From Rhizobium sp. CB3090 (lineage in GTDB: Bacteria; Pseudomonadota; Alphaproteobacteria; Rhizobiales; Rhizobiaceae), in contig NZ_CP121663.1 in assembly GCF_029714285.1 (NCBI RefSeq), positions 1,116,001 to 1,180,000 on the forward strand: a DNA stretch of 64,000 nucleotides. The letters run 5' to 3'. Made by a program: the position numbers and the translations under genes. Shown piece after piece: positions 26,539-35,325 of the stretch (position 1 is the first letter of the stretch; each line of letters opens with the position of its first letter). The notes beneath the pieces were generated by a model. That model worked only from the letters and a program-made list of their open reading frames with translations, searched no databases and was not told where the DNA came from.

Positions 26539-28401
26539 CTAGCTCGGATTTGATGTTTCATCTTGCGAAAGGTCGCTATTCGACGTATCGGCCAACCAGT
26601 GTGGCTTGAACGTCAGTTTTTGGAGGTCCTGCCTTCCAAAACCGGCACCGGCCACCGCATACTGTGTTTCATAAAGCCGGAAGCGTCCGGTACCCCACGT
26701 CAGAGACGCCAGCCCTTCCGATCCGCGTTCGATGGTGGCGAATCCAGGAGCGGCGATAAGGCAAAGAAGGCCCGCAGCCATTGCCGGCCGATATAATCTT
26801 GCTCGAATTCTGACGACATTCTCCCGAGCGTGCTGGATGACGATGGTCAGCAGCAGAAGGGTATAGAGCACGGAGTTGATAATCGCGAAGATATAGAAAC
26901 CCCGCGTTTCACCAGCCCTGTCGACAAGGAGAACCGGCAGAACGGAAGCCACCGACAGAAAGCCGTAGGGCAGCAGAACTCGCCAAGGCAACGGATCGAC
27001 TTCGGACGCACCCTTGGGCGTGATGCGAAAGTCGACATAGGAGTCGGTCATCCAGTCCCTGACAGCAGCGACCGTTCCAGCTACCGCCCAAGGCCAACGG
27101 GCGAAGAGGAAAAATACTCCCTCCCAGCTCAGGATCTTGGCATCGAACGGCCGGAATGAGCCGCTGGCGCGCCACCGATAGGCCAACAGCATCAAGGTGA
27201 TGGAGAGTGGTGCGCAGTGGGCGAAAAATTCGGGATAGGTGACCGCAACAAAGTTCTGATGGAAGGCGAGCGCCAGAATTGGCGTGACGAACATTAGGCC
27301 CATGAACAGCGCAAAGAGCGGATACCACAACTGGGAAAACACAAATTGGCATTTCAATCTCAGCGGCAGACGCGGAACGTAAATCGGCGAATATCGCAGC
27401 AGCAGCATGACAAGGCTGCGTGACCACTGAAATTCCTGGGTGACGAGATCGGCGAACGTGCGGGGACCGTCGCCATGCGCGATGGCATCAAGCGCATGCA
27501 CCCCACGCCAGCCATAGGCGTTCATCATCAACGTCGTCGAATGATCTTCCGCAAGTTCCGGCCCCAGCCCCCCGATTTCCTTGAGGGCGACGGTGCGCAC
27601 GGCATAGTGCGATCCGATGCAAAGAGGAGCGAGCCCGTCATTGTAGCCGGCCTGGAGAGAACCATGCATGCTCGCCTCTGCATAAAGCCGCCCGCGTGCC
27701 GCCCAGCTTTCCGATGCGTTACGATCGCAAATGCTCGGCGCCGACACATAACCAACCTTTGGGTCGCCAAACGGACGCAACATTTCGACGAGATAACCAG
27801 GCTCCGGAACATGATCGGCATCGAGCTGCACAACGAAATCATAGCGCTCATAGCCATAGTGGTCGTAGAAGAAGGCGAGATTGCCCTCCTTGCAGCGCGT
27901 GCGGCGCGGCCAGGTCGTGCGGTGATAATCCAGCCTGTTCTTTCGTGTGGAAACGAGGACGCCATGCTGGCGGCACCAGTTCAACGTCTCGGGAATCGGA
28001 TCTTCGTCGGCGAGCCATGTGTCATGCGGAAATGCTTGATCGAGCATGGCTTGCAAGGTCGTCGCGACGACGGAAAAAGGCTCGGACGGCGCTTTGGTGA
28101 CCACCATGGCGACGCGGCTGCCTGCCGGCAATTGCAGCGGTCCGGCGGGTTTCTTCGCACGATAGAATATTGCGATGAAATAGGCCGGCAGAAGGGTGAC
28201 CCAAGCAAGTATGGCCGTCACCAAAGTAAAGCGCCAAAAGCCGATATAATGCCCCGGCTTCAGCCACCAGGCCCAAAAATACATGAGCATCGCCAGCCAG
28301 ACTGCAGCACCGGCGAGATATTCCAACCGATCGCGGCCTTGGAGAACCGATATCAGGCGCGGTTCGGTCGCTTCATTGGACGTGTTGGTCGTGTTTGTCA
28401 T
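26539..28401 (-). CDS. Processive GT2 glycosyltransferase (cellulose/hyaluronan synthase-like membrane polymerase)
   Basis: 620-residue inner-membrane synthase. Two N-terminal helices (about 28-46 and 56-80) precede the GT-A domain, which has DAD at 194-196, ED at 285-286 and a terminal QEFQW at 322-326, corresponding to the Q(Q/R)xRW motif of processive synthases but with Gln in place of Arg. At least four further helices follow (about 345-530). There is no PilZ domain, so any c-di-GMP control would be transcriptional. It overlaps uxe by 4 nt (ATGA). In S. meliloti the equivalent cluster makes an arabinose-containing polysaccharide; this enzyme would polymerise and extrude the backbone. Confidence 0.88.
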   Translation of the reverse strand: MTNTTNTSNEATEPRLISVLQGRDRLEYLAGAAVWLAMLMYFWAWWLKPGHYIGFWRFTLVTAILAWVTLLPAYFIAIFYRAKKPAGPLQLPAGSRVAMVVTKAPSEPFSVVATTLQAMLDQAFPHDTWLADEDPIPETLNWCRQHGVLVSTRKNRLDYHRTTWPRRTRCKEGNLAFFYDHYGYERYDFVVQLDADHVPEPGYLVEMLRPFGDPKVGYVSAPSICDRNASESWAARGRLYAEASMHGSLQAGYNDGLAPLCIGSHYAVRTVALKEIGGLGPELAEDHSTTLMMNAYGWRGVHALDAIAHGDGPRTFADLVTQEFQWSRSLVMLLLRYSPIYVPRLPLRLKCQFVFSQLWYPLFALFMGLMFVTPILALAFHQNFVAVTYPEFFAHCAPLSITLMLLAYRWRASGSFRPFDAKILSWEGVFFLFARWPWAVAGTVAAVRDWMTDSYVDFRITPKGASEVDPLPWRVLLPYGFLSVASVLPVLLVDRAGETRGFYIFAIINSVLYTLLLLTIVIQHARENVVRIRARLYRPAMAAGLLCLIAAPGFATIERGSEGLASLTWGTGRFRLYETQYAVAGAGFGRQDLQKLTFKPHWLADTSNSDLSQDETSNPS

Positions 28402-29384
28402 GTCCGCGGCTCCAAACCAAAAAAGGGAGCCGCAGTTTTGATGATGGTGTCGATGTCGGAGTATTCAGGCGAGAAGCCAAGCGCCTCACGCGCAAAGGTC
28501 GGGTCGGTATAGAGCGCCGGCGGATCGCCGGCCCGTCTTGCATGCATCTCGACCGGGACTTCGCGTTTGGTGATACGGCCGATGGCGCTGACGATCTCGT
28601 TGATGGAAGCGCCGTAGCCCGTTCCGAGATTGACGGAAAGGTTGTCGCCGCCATTGACGAGGTGCTCGAGCGCCAGAACATGGGCACGCGCCAAATCCGT
28701 CACATGGATATAGTCGCGAACGCAGGTTCCATCTTGCGTGTCATAGTCGTCGCCGAAGATGGCAAGATGCGGGATTGTCTCGGCGGCCGCGAGCAAAGCT
28801 CTCGGAATGAGATGCGTTTCCGGCTCATGCCATTCGCCGAGTTCTCCATCCGGATCGGCGCCGCAGGCGTTGAAGTATCGCAGCGCAACATATTTCACTT
28901 GATAGGCTGCCGCGTAATCCTTCAGGATCTGCTCAACGATGAGTTTCGTCCTGCCGTATGGATTGATCGGCACCTGCGGCGTTGTCTCGGTTATGGGGAG
29001 AGACGCCGGGGTGCCGTAGGTCGCACAACTTGACGAGAAAATGATCTTGTCGATTTCGGCATGACGGCAGGCGTCCAGAAGGGACAACGTCCCGCTGACA
29101 TTGTTGCGATAATATTTGGCGGGATCCTCTACGGACTCGCCGACATAGGCGGATGCGGCAAAATGCACGACCGCATCCGGCTTATACTGCAGGAGGGCTC
29201 GGGTCAGGGCGCTGGTATCGAGGATATCGCCATGCACGAATGGTCCCCAACGCACCGAAGAGCGATGCCCCGTAACCAGATTGTCAAAGACGATCGGCTC
29301 GATATCTTTTGAACGGAGCAGCTTGGCCGTGTGGCTGCCGATATATCCGGCGCCACCGGCTACCAGAACTTTTTTCTGCGACAT
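28398..29384 (-). CDS. uxe: UDP-sugar 4-epimerase (Uxe/GalE-like)
   Basis: Cytoplasmic SDR epimerase, 328 residues. NAD-binding GGAGYIG near residues 9-15, and extended-SDR sequences (FSSSCATYGTP; YGRTKLIVEQIL containing the catalytic Tyr-x3-Lys). Sequence alone reads as UDP-glucose 4-epimerase, but its position directly after a UDP-xylose-forming decarboxylase matches the S. meliloti uxs1-uxe pair, where the epimerase converts UDP-xylose to UDP-arabinose and can also act on UDP-glucose. ATG 29384 overlaps the uxs stop (TGATG) and is preferred to an ATG 18 nt upstream. It supplies the activated pentose for the downstream synthase. Confidence 0.85.
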   Translation of the reverse strand: MSQKKVLVAGGAGYIGSHTAKLLRSKDIEPIVFDNLVTGHRSSVRWGPFVHGDILDTSALTRALLQYKPDAVVHFAASAYVGESVEDPAKYYRNNVSGTLSLLDACRHAEIDKIIFSSSCATYGTPASLPITETTPQVPINPYGRTKLIVEQILKDYAAAYQVKYVALRYFNACGADPDGELGEWHEPETHLIPRALLAAAETIPHLAIFGDDYDTQDGTCVRDYIHVTDLARAHVLALEHLVNGGDNLSVNLGTGYGASINEIVSAIGRITKREVPVEMHARRAGDPPALYTDPTFAREALGFSPEYSDIDTIIKTAAPFFGLEPRT

Positions 29385-30433
29385 CACGCGGTCCCCACCC
29401 ATTCATGTGCTTCTTCGGTGAGAAGACGGTCGAAATAGCAGATCGTCTTTTCCAAGCCGGTTGAGAGCGGCACCAGCGGCTTCCATCCCAGTTTGTCCTG
29501 GGCAAGGGATATATCCGGGCGGCGCTGGCGCGGATCGTCTGTCGGCAACGGCTTGCAAATGGTCTTGGAGCGGGAGCCGGTCAGCTTGATCACCTGTTCG
29601 GCGAGTTCCAGAATGGTGAACTCACCCGGATTGCCGAGGTTGACGGGCCCGGTGAAGGAGGGATCGGTCGCCATCAACTGCTGAAAGCCCTCGATGAGAT
29701 CATCAACGAAGCAGAACGAACGCGTCTGCGAGCCATCGCCATAGATGGTGATGTCCTGACCCTTCAGCGCTTGCACGATGAAGTTCGATACGACGCGACC
29801 ATCGTCGGGACGCATATGGGGCCCGTAAGTATTGAAGATTCGCGCAATCTTGATTTCGACGTCGTATCTTTGATGAAAATCGTAGAACAACGTTTCGGCG
29901 CTGCGCTTGCCCTCGTCATAGCAGGACCGGGGGCCAAACGAGTTTACATTGCCCCAATAGTTCTCGACCTGCGGGTGCACAAGCGGATCACCATAGACTT
30001 CAGAGGTGGACGCTTGGAAAATGCGAGCACCGGTACGGGCAGCCAATTCCAGCAAATTGAGCGCACCGAAGACGGATGTCTTCATCGTGTGCACCGGATC
30101 AGCCTGATAATGAGGAGGCGATGCCGGGCAGGCAAGGTTGTAGATTTCATCGGCTTCGATGTCGATCGGATCGACGACGTCATGCCTTATGACGCTGAAG
30201 CGGTTATAGCTGCGCAAATGGCTGATATTGCGCTCAAGTCCGGTTGAGAAATTGTCGACGCAAACGATACTGTGCCCCAATTTGAGGAGACGCTCACAGA
30301 GATGTGATCCAAGAAAACCCGCGCCGCCGGCGACTAGAATATGCCGAGGTTGCTGCTTGGAATGGAGAACGCGGATGTCGCCAAGGAGAGTAGTAATATC
30401 AGAGCGATCTGTTGTTGGACGCATTACTTTCAT
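29384..30433 (-). CDS. uxs1: UDP-glucuronate decarboxylase (UDP-xylose synthase)
   Basis: Extended SDR enzyme, 349 residues, converting UDP-glucuronate to UDP-xylose. NAD-binding GGAGFLGSH around residues 36-44, then [12 protein letters not shown], which is characteristic of UXS, the catalytic pair in SCYDEGK, and the [20 protein letters not shown] segment. The N-terminal 30 residues extend beyond the core and may begin at the Met four codons in. It is first in the polysaccharide operon, 334 bp downstream of the CuxR-like regulator gene. A UDP-glucose dehydrogenase must be supplied from elsewhere. Confidence 0.93.
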   Translation of the reverse strand: MKVMRPTTDRSDITTLLGDIRVLHSKQQPRHILVAGGAGFLGSHLCERLLKLGHSIVCVDNFSTGLERNISHLRSYNRFSVIRHDVVDPIDIEADEIYNLACPASPPHYQADPVHTMKTSVFGALNLLELAARTGARIFQASTSEVYGDPLVHPQVENYWGNVNSFGPRSCYDEGKRSAETLFYDFHQRYDVEIKIARIFNTYGPHMRPDDGRVVSNFIVQALKGQDITIYGDGSQTRSFCFVDDLIEGFQQLMATDPSFTGPVNLGNPGEFTILELAEQVIKLTGSRSKTICKPLPTDDPRQRRPDISLAQDKLGWKPLVPLSTGLEKTICYFDRLLTEEAHEWVGTA

Positions 30434-30476
30434 CTGACCGACCTCAAAATCTACCTATTCTTTTTCCTGAGATAGA

Positions 30477-30514
30477 AACACTTTGTTAGTGATTTCATGT
30501 CAGGCTAAAGTGTT
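30477..30514. promoter_or_regulatory. Inverted repeat upstream of uxs, candidate CuxR operator
   Basis: AACACTTT (30477-30484) and AAAGTGTT (30507-30514) form a perfect 8-bp inverted repeat with centres 30 bp apart, about three helical turns, lying 44-81 bp upstream of the uxs start. A dimeric AraC-type activator could bind both half sites on one face. The rest of the 334-bp gap (30434-30767) shows no gene. Assignment to CuxR is inference. Confidence 0.5.
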
Positions 30515-30767
30515 ATAAGGCAGCGTTGATATTGCTGTTTTTATACTTGCAGCAACATGAACTGTCGTTAGCTGCGCATCCTGAAATTTGCCACAGCGTC
30601 CATATTTGCAACCGCTCATACAAGCCAGTCACGATTTTCGGGACAGCACCGGATCACAATGGTTTGCTGGGGGAGATCTGGTCAGATGAAGGGTTGACCG
30701 TCGGTCATCGCTGGCTCTGGAGACAGAATCCCAGCCAGCAGCAGCTCCGCTCTTATTTCCGTTCTTA

Positions 30768-31955
30768 TTAGTGTCCGAGGGAATTCAGCCAATCGCCGAA
30801 GGGGTTTGCGCTATCCTTCGCGTCCATGGGTGAAACTGGGCGTGCAAGGAAGGGTGGCGCGGCGATATTTCGGGCTTCGCGAGGCGTATAACCAAACTCC
30901 TTGCTAAAGGCCCGACTGAAGTGGGCAGCAGAGGCAAAACCGGCCTCGGCGGCGATTTCCACTATCTGCTGTCGGTTGACGGTGTTGCTGAGTGCGACAT
31001 GCGCCGAAAAAAGGCGACGTTTTTGTATATAATGAAGCACGCCGCCGCTCGACTCGAACAATTGGTAGAGCCGAGTACGAGAAATGCCAAGTTCCCGGCA
31101 TAGCGTATCCGGTGTGAGATCCTGCGAACTCAAGTTACGCTGAACGAAGCGGCGCACGCGCTCCATCAGGGCTAAATTGCTCTGATGTTTTTCAGGTCCG
31201 GAATGTTCAGCCGATGACGAAATGCATGTCACCAGCATATCGTGGGTCGTTTGCACGACGCGGGGAAGGTCTGCCGCAGTCATGCTGGATAGCTTCGCCT
31301 CGACGCTGTCGAGATAATCGATCAGCAGCTTGGCGTAGGTATCTGAGAATATCGTGTTGCTTTTGATTTCGTTGAAAGCGGGCACGTCCAAAAACAGTTC
31401 CCGCGGCAGATAGACCGAGAGGCTTCGCGAGTCGGTAGCCCTTCCTCTGAACGGATGACCCAAGGACCTCAGTTCCACGCGACCGGGTTCACCCTTCGAT
31501 ACGTTTCCATCAACCTCTGTCCAACTCCCGCCGTTCCGCAACAGCACGATATGCCAATGGTCGATTGAATTGGACCGCAGCTTTGCCGCTGTACGAGAAT
31601 AAGAATGCGCAGGCGCCGATTGCTGGACGACAAGCATGCCGCCGAGATTCCAGGCTGTATGATCGGCGGGGAAGCCTGTTTCCTCCGATACACCATCCGG
31701 CAGTCTGATATCTATTAAAGGAGCCAAATACGCCTGCCAGGCTGCGAATTGATCGCCCGGCGGCAAGTCGTGGGTGGAAAACCGCAGAGGTGTAAGGGCC
31801 GGCGGCAAAGGCGGACTTGCTTCTTGAACAATATCCGACGACCGAGGCCAACGCCGGCGCTCGACCTGGACAGTGGGGTGCGTGGCCGCCTGCCCGTCAT
31901 TTTGCCTTTCGACGGGAACCTGTGGCGAATGCCCTTTCTGAGGTGAGTCAGGCAA
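30768..31955 (-). CDS. cuxR: AraC-family regulator with N-terminal RxxxR, CuxR-like c-di-GMP-responsive activator
   Basis: 395-residue regulator. The C-terminal part (about 265-370) has the double helix-turn-helix of AraC proteins (LTPDTLCRELGISRTRLYQL; IVEIAAEAGFASAAHFSRAF; FGYTPREAR). The middle (about 60-200) fits a cupin-type sensor domain. The N-terminus reads RRRWPR at residues 33-38, containing RxxxR (Arg34, Arg38); in S. meliloti CuxR an N-terminal RxxxR plus the cupin domain binds dimeric c-di-GMP. It lies immediately upstream of uxs, as cuxR does. The only available start is a TTG at 31955 with a closely spaced GAGGA, so the exact N-terminus is uncertain. A 30-residue tail follows the HTH. 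Confidence 0.8.
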   Translation of the reverse strand: MPDSPQKGHSPQVPVERQNDGQAATHPTVQVERRRWPRSSDIVQEASPPLPPALTPLRFSTHDLPPGDQFAAWQAYLAPLIDIRLPDGVSEETGFPADHTAWNLGGMLVVQQSAPAHSYSRTAAKLRSNSIDHWHIVLLRNGGSWTEVDGNVSKGEPGRVELRSLGHPFRGRATDSRSLSVYLPRELFLDVPAFNEIKSNTIFSDTYAKLLIDYLDSVEAKLSSMTAADLPRVVQTTHDMLVTCISSSAEHSGPEKHQSNLALMERVRRFVQRNLSSQDLTPDTLCRELGISRTRLYQLFESSGGVLHYIQKRRLFSAHVALSNTVNRQQIVEIAAEAGFASAAHFSRAFSKEFGYTPREARNIAAPPFLARPVSPMDAKDSANPFGDWLNSLGH

Positions 31956-32556
31956 TGTTTCCTCACAACTTTCGGGAGGCTTTTTGTACCACCTGAAGTC
32001 TTTATCAGCAAATGATTTAAAACCAAATCGTTAATGATGGACTGCACATATATCTGTTCAATCTGGCGGGGAAAGTACCATCCGTTCTCGCCGCCGAAAT
32101 TTCGCGCCAACGCCGGTACGTCTTCTTGAGAATCATCAACGACATTAGAATAAACACCTCGACGACCTGAGGCTACCGCCTTGGGCCGCAAATCCAAGCT
32201 CAATCCCGTACGGCAAGAAAATAGCCCGCGAACGGGCATATCCAGTTCAAGAACCAGTCTTATCTAGGGATCGCGGAACGCAGTTCGTCCCTATCGTTCG
32301 ATGCTGTAATCATTGGCAACGCGGCGATGGTTTGGAGAACCGCTGTCCCTCCTCATTCATGTTTGCATACAACGCGGCGGCAATAACCTGCTGTTGCAAG
32401 AAAGGATCAAATGCTGCTGCAAAAGAACCAGCAGCTTGCAAGATCAACCGCAAGCTGCTCAAATCGGTGAACGGACGGTCGGAATTCCAATTCTTGCAAA
32501 GCCGATCTGTCGCAATTCATTCGCCGACCGATAATCAACAGACAGGAGGAAAACCA
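31956..32556. other. Intergenic region (601 bp) between cuxR-like gene and DUF995 gene, with leader hairpin
   Basis: No credible gene is seen. Near the DUF995 end a perfect 10-bp hairpin pairs AGCAGCTTGC (32430-32439) with GCAAGCTGCT (32450-32459) around a 10-nt loop, about 98 nt before the start codon, and related CTGYTGCAA words precede it (about 32390-32422). It could be an operator or a leader structure. The regulator's promoter must lie in the left part but is not recognisable. Confidence 0.45.
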
Positions 32557-33069
32557 GTGACTGTATTCCGAACGCTGTTCCTATTGAGCGCTTTTGGTGC
32601 GATCAGCACCTGCGCCTTTGCCGCCAATACCGCGCAAAATAAGATGACAAAACCGCCAGCCAAGTCAGTATCGCTGACTGCTGAGGATGTGTTTCAGCTC
32701 TATTACAATCGCACTTGGATCTGGAAAGACGGCGCGGGCTATTTTGCGGCGAAAGGGCGCGAATTCAAGGCCTGGTCTGGCGAAGGAACAGGTTCATACG
32801 GGGTTGGCCGTTGGTTTGTGACGGATCCGGGCAAACTCTGCTTCAGGGCCACATGGTACGCGAAGACGGGAAATGCCTTGGCGGTGACGTGTTTCAGTCA
32901 TCGGAGGAAAGGCAATATCATATTCCAGAAGCGCGAACCCGACGGAGATTGGTATCCCTTCAAAACAAGGCCGGCCAAGGCCGACGATGAATACAACAAG
33001 GTGCGGCCGGGCGATTATGCGACAGCGGGATACGATCGCATGCGGATCAAATTGTCGGAAAACAAATAG
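32557..33069 (+). CDS. DUF995 family exported protein
   Basis: 170-residue exported protein. The start is GTG 32557, fixed by AGGAGG at 32544-32549 seven nt upstream; in-frame codons further upstream are rejected. Signal peptide: VTVFRTLFLLSAFGAISTCAFA (split here as VTVFRTLFLL and SAFGAISTCAFA, cleavage near residue 22). The mature part has the DUF995 pattern: YYNRTWIWKDGAGYFA, REFKAWSGEG, GRWFVTDPGKLCFRATW, then CFSHRR, with two cysteines available for a disulfide. Periplasmic or extracellular, role unknown. Its placement next to the CuxR polysaccharide locus hints at envelope or matrix biology. Confidence 0.75.
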   Translation: MTVFRTLFLLSAFGAISTCAFAANTAQNKMTKPPAKSVSLTAEDVFQLYYNRTWIWKDGAGYFAAKGREFKAWSGEGTGSYGVGRWFVTDPGKLCFRATWYAKTGNALAVTCFSHRRKGNIIFQKREPDGDWYPFKTRPAKADDEYNKVRPGDYATAGYDRMRIKLSENK

Positions 33070-33203
33070 ATCGAGCATTCCAGAAGGTCATTGATCCTGT
33101 TTCACGAAGCCGTCTGAATTTGTGCTCACTCAGGAGCAGAACGGACGGCTTCTCTGGCTTTGCCACAAAGCCAATTCGGCGCTCGGGTGAGTGAGGAAGC
33201 CGC

Positions 33204-33554
33204 TCACCTCAAGAAGCATTTTGACGTATGTCCGAAGCCGCTTGGCGTACAAATGTACGGCGCCCCACCGAGATAAATCGGCCTTGCGAATTTTGCCGAA
33301 ACGCTTTTGCTCTTGATTATTTTCTTCTTTGCATCTGATTGCTTTGTAACGTTTTGAGCTCCCTGCTCTGCCGGGATTGATTGTGCGACGGCCATGTTCA
33401 TCGGGACGGCTGCACAAAAGGCGGCGATCAACGCGAGCCGCACTATCTCCCGCAACTTCAAGCGCCGTATTACTTTAAATTTTTCTCGTTTAAGCCTATC
33501 AAATCGCAGAAAAATCCCCATTCTACTGTCAGAAAACATCCCAAATCTCCCCAT
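33204..33554 (-). CDS. Small secreted protein with C-terminal YICTPSGFG-x-x-x-x-C motif
   Basis: Up to 116 residues. A basic N-terminus precedes a signal-peptide-like helix (IVRLALIAAFCAAVPMNMAVAQ), a polar Lys/Ser linker, and a C-terminal module APYICTPSGFGHTSKCFLR with two cysteines. This module recurs, by my recollection, at the end of many small exported rhizobial proteins. Several starts are possible (33554, Met6 at 33539 with GGGGAG upstream, or an internal codon just before the hydrophobic stretch), so the mature form is more certain than the start. Function unknown. Confidence 0.6.
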   Translation of the reverse strand: MGRFGMFSDSRMGIFLRFDRLKREKFKVIRRLKLREIVRLALIAAFCAAVPMNMAVAQSIPAEQGAQNVTKQSDAKKKIIKSKSVSAKFARPIYLGGAPYICTPSGFGHTSKCFLR

Positions 33555-33803
33555 AATTTGGAATTATTTTAAAGCAGGATGTATTTCAGGACGTTTAACG
33601 AACATCCGCGACCGGACTTAAGATTTACGAGGCGAACGGCATTTTGGCGTTGCGGCGATGGAAGCGTGCACAAACTTATTAGGGGCTGCACGGATATCCA
33701 TATCCCTGCAGCCACATTCGTACTTCGGCGGACATTGGTTTAGCCACCTGCATGCCAGCCTACTACGCGAATCGCGTTACTGTTTTACTGTTGTTTTCGT
33801 CAG

Positions 33804-34115
33804 CTATTGCGGTGACGCCGCCATGCGGTTCAGTTGATGGACGCTCTCACGCCCGTTGGAATCCAGTTTGGACTGGTTGCTGCCGACAGCCTCTACGGCT
33901 GCATCGAGTAGCTGAAAAGCATACTCAACCGCGGCATCGGTGTCTTCGCCGCAAAGTCCTGACTTCTTGCACCGACTTTGAAGCGCTTGTTTGATCCCCC
34001 GCCTTATCGAGGACAACGGTTCAGTCTCTGGTCCGGCGAGGAGCTGACGCAGGCAATTTGCGGCGACGACTTCCGAAACTATGAGTTTTCCCTCGATTTC
34101 ACCGAGCGTCGGCAT
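33804..34115 (-). CDS. Hypothetical small soluble protein
   Basis: 103 residues from ATG 34115 (MPTLGEIEGKLIVSEVVAAN), rich in Leu, Ala and Glu, with two alpha-helical segments (EVVAANCLRQLL; AAVEYAFQLLDAAVEAVG) and a short KKSGLCGED turn. GGTGGAGAG lies upstream at a slightly long distance. No family is recognised. It sits in a region with a degraded two-component system, so it could be real or a remnant. Confidence 0.4.
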   Translation of the reverse strand: MPTLGEIEGKLIVSEVVAANCLRQLLAGPETEPLSSIRRGIKQALQSRCKKSGLCGEDTDAAVEYAFQLLDAAVEAVGSNQSKLDSNGRESVHQLNRMAASPQ

Positions 34116-34163
34116 TGCAAATCGCTCTCCACCTCTCCGGCATTCCCGATCTGTTGTCAGCAT

Positions 34164-34490
34164 CGTTTTCCTCCCGTGGAATTCATTTTCACCGGCGTCC
34201 TCATTGAAGGCTTCTCAAGCCGCGCAAATGATGGCGCTTGCCTTCCAACGAGAAGTCTTTTGTAAGCGTTCCCTAGATCAAGAACGACAGGCAGGTAATC
34301 ATAGTGCTGATCCGCATGCCCGACATCTGGTGGCGGGAAACGGCTACTGGGGTGGAGCGTGCATCGAAGCCGCCGCCCTTCTTGTCGGGCGTAACCATCA
34401 TCCAGCGTCGGCACTATGAGCCTTACATCGAATTTTTCCAAGACCAGATTTCAAGCCGATCCAAGAATCCGCGTGCGATACCTTCAATCT
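34164..34490. other. Region without a supported gene (327 bp)
   Basis: A 94-codon minus-strand frame exists but has no protein-like pattern, no ribosome site and no recognisable domain. I see no repeat or operator. It may be decayed sequence, consistent with the pseudogenes nearby. Confidence 0.4.
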
Positions 34491-34916
34491 TCATTGTTTC
34501 GCCCCGGAAATCCGGTCGATATGCACGCGACATTTTGCGTGATGCATGATGTCGTCGACGGTCGACCCGAAGACGCGATCGAGGACATCGGGCTTATGGG
34601 CCGCGACAATGATCAAATCCGCGTTGGTTTCAGCCGCAATTGCCAGGATCGTATCGGCGGCACGCCCCACGCGAACATGGATAAGTGCCGGAACCTGCAA
34701 CTGCTTGCAGAGCTGTGACAGCTTTTTCTCAGCTTCGTCGATCACCGAGATGGCCCAATCGTCCGGTTCCTGATTAACAACGGAAGGAAAACGTTCCACG
34801 ATATGAACGACATGCAAGGTTCCATCGGCTTCGAGAAACGCCTGAGCCGTACGTACCAGATGTTCTGCCCTTTCCCGTGATCCAAGACCTACGGCGCAGA
34901 TGATCGTCCTGTACAT
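34491..34916 (-). CDS. Universal stress protein (UspA family), single domain
   Basis: 141-residue cytoplasmic Usp. It has the fold's opening strand (YRTIICAVGLG), the ADLIIVAAHKP strand and a weakened nucleotide loop (DRVFGSTVDDIMHHAKCRVHI) matching G-x2-G-x9-G[ST] only in part, so ATP binding is uncertain. Proteins of this kind are commonly induced by low oxygen or stationary phase in rhizobia. It lies 1.1 kb from a tandem-Usp gene on the same strand, with a broken two-component system between. Confidence 0.88.
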   Translation of the reverse strand: MYRTIICAVGLGSRERAEHLVRTAQAFLEADGTLHVVHIVERFPSVVNQEPDDWAISVIDEAEKKLSQLCKQLQVPALIHVRVGRAADTILAIAAETNADLIIVAAHKPDVLDRVFGSTVDDIMHHAKCRVHIDRISGAKQ

Positions 34917-35107
34917 ATGTCACCTCAGAAGAAATCTCTGCCGCTTCCGCCGACAAATTCGGTTCGAAATCCCAGAGCATGTGCTTGTTTCAGAAATCGG
35001 TCCGCGTTCAGTATATATATTTTGAAGCTGTTGCTTAAGCATAGGCCGAGAGGCGTGCACAATTCCTCAATGGATCAATCCAGCAGTTCGTGCAGGCGAA
35101 TGGCGAG

Positions 35108-35325
35108 TTCATGGGCGGTATTCGGCAGCCGCGTGCGCCTCGGACAGCAGCGACAACAGCTTCTCATCGTGAAGCTTGCCTTCGATCATTTCCAGATTGC
35201 CGCTGATGACCGTGAGCAAATTGTTGAAATCGTGCGCCAGGCCCCCGTAAGCTGGCCGACGGCATCCATTTTTTGAGCCTGCCGCATCTCCTCCTCAATC
35301 TTGTGCCGGTTGGTCAGGTCGGCAG
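35108..35325 (-). pseudogene. Remnant of a sensor histidine kinase (HisKA region), frameshifted
   Basis: Read on the minus strand, this encodes FAADLTNRHKIEEEMRQAQ then KMDAVGQLTG, the end of a PAS linker and start of a HisKA domain. At a run of five C on the plus strand (35242-35246) one base is missing; restoring it continues the frame as GLAHDFNNLLTVISGNLEM and IEGKLHDEKLLSLLSEAHA, with the phosphoacceptor His in AHDFNN. A stop follows at about 35108. No full ATPase domain remains. It abuts, head to head, a response-regulator remnant on the other strand. Confidence 0.75.

Noticed and set aside
30526..30771. 81-codon plus-strand frame upstream of uxs
   Set aside because: No ribosome site or protein-like pattern; it lies in the regulatory gap between the cuxR-like gene and uxs.
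31715..32239. 174-codon minus-strand frame overlapping the regulator N-terminus
   Set aside because: It runs out of frame through the AraC-family gene, has no domain and no ribosome site.
34157..34441. 94-codon minus-strand frame
   Set aside because: No ribosome site, no recognisable pattern and partial overlap with the neighbouring hypothetical's upstream region.
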